Of a stretch of 56,320 bases of DNA, positions 56,225 through 56,320 are shown one piece after another. How positions within the stretch are numbered: the first letter of the stretch is position 1; the number at the start of each line of letters is the position of its first letter. The notes under the pieces were generated by a model, which saw only the letters and a program-made list of their open reading frames with translations, was not told the origin of the DNA and searched no databases. Location: NCBI GenBank assembly GCA_947259395.1, contig CAMYMN010000010.1:1-56320 (forward strand), in the 5' to 3' direction. The stretch is from an uncultured Gammaproteobacteria bacterium (GTDB lineage: Bacteria; Pseudomonadota; Gammaproteobacteria; Arenicellales; JAANXG01). Both the position numbers and the translations under genes were made by a program.

Positions 56225-56320
56225 CTATTCAATTATCTTGGTTACCACGCCGGCGCCCACGGTGCGGCCGCCTTCGCGAATCGCAAACCGTAATCCATCC
56301 TCCATCGCAATCGGCGCAAT
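56225..56320 (-). CDS. tuf: Elongation factor Tu, C-terminal end (runs off the right edge)
   Basis: The last 31 codons are visible on the minus strand: [20 protein letters not shown], then [11 protein letters not shown] and a TAG stop at 56225-56227. This is the EF-Tu terminal signature. The rest of the gene lies beyond the window. A tuf copy beside rpsJ is standard in proteobacteria. Confidence 0.93.
   Translation of the reverse strand: MAPIAMEDGLRFAIREGGRTVGAGVVTKIIE

Overview
The window looks like a chromosome segment of a gammaproteobacterium, probably an uncultured or environmental lineage. The right third carries the S10, spc and alpha ribosomal operons in the classic proteobacterial order (tuf, rpsJ through rplQ). 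The left part holds the single-strand-binding protein / MFS transporter / uvrA neighbourhood often found near these operons in gammaproteobacteria. PdxH, HtpX, UPF0301 (YqgE/AlgH), SirB2, the AguA/AguB pair and a lipoyl-domain-bearing E3 all fit this group. No phage, CRISPR array, tRNA or rRNA gene was seen.

Layout. Positions 1-4,400 hold a truncated gene start, a frameshifted DUF192 gene overlapping a Gfo/Idh/MocA oxidoreductase, a short-chain dehydrogenase, a small His/Tyr-rich exported protein, and a decayed sigma-factor/DUF3106 locus. A small element with nested inverted repeats follows at 4,104-4,376 and supplies the last codons of a DUF1015 gene. Positions 5,700-12,100 hold an outer-membrane barrel protein, htpX, a conserved unknown, and a tight run aguA-aguB-GNAT-tag followed by a TerB-like gene. 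Positions 12,100-17,800 hold a palindromic intergenic unit, SirB2, ssb, a YajR-like transporter and divergent uvrA. Positions 17,800-24,100 are a mosaic of small single genes: an ArsN2-like acetyltransferase, a zinc-ribbon membrane protein, a half-size GDT1 protein, a methyltransferase, an exported UPF0301 protein, a monooxygenase-like protein overlapping an orphan ABC ATPase, pdxH, and a HAD dehalogenase. A seven-copy 22-bp tandem repeat lies before the HAD gene.

Positions 24,400-32,000 form a lipoate/pyruvate dehydrogenase block: lipA, aceE, aceF with two lipoyl domains, and lpdA with its own lipoyl domain. LipA builds the cofactor that aceF and lpdA carry. Positions 32,873-42,390 are a minus-strand run: acetolactate synthase, aldehyde dehydrogenase, FMN-binding glutamate-synthase-like protein, inositol-phosphate synthase, an overlapping CTP:inositol-1-phosphate cytidylyltransferase-like gene, oligopeptidase B and a SAM hydrolase. 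The inositol pair should make CDP-inositol, but the enzyme that would use it is not in the window. This is the most interesting biology here. From 42,539 to the right edge lies the ribosomal locus, ending with an intrinsic terminator after rplQ.

Most of the window is ordinary housekeeping sequence. I found no clear multi-gene system that is entirely unknown. The best leads are the incomplete CDP-inositol pathway, the inverted-repeat element, the 22-bp repeat array and two visibly broken loci.
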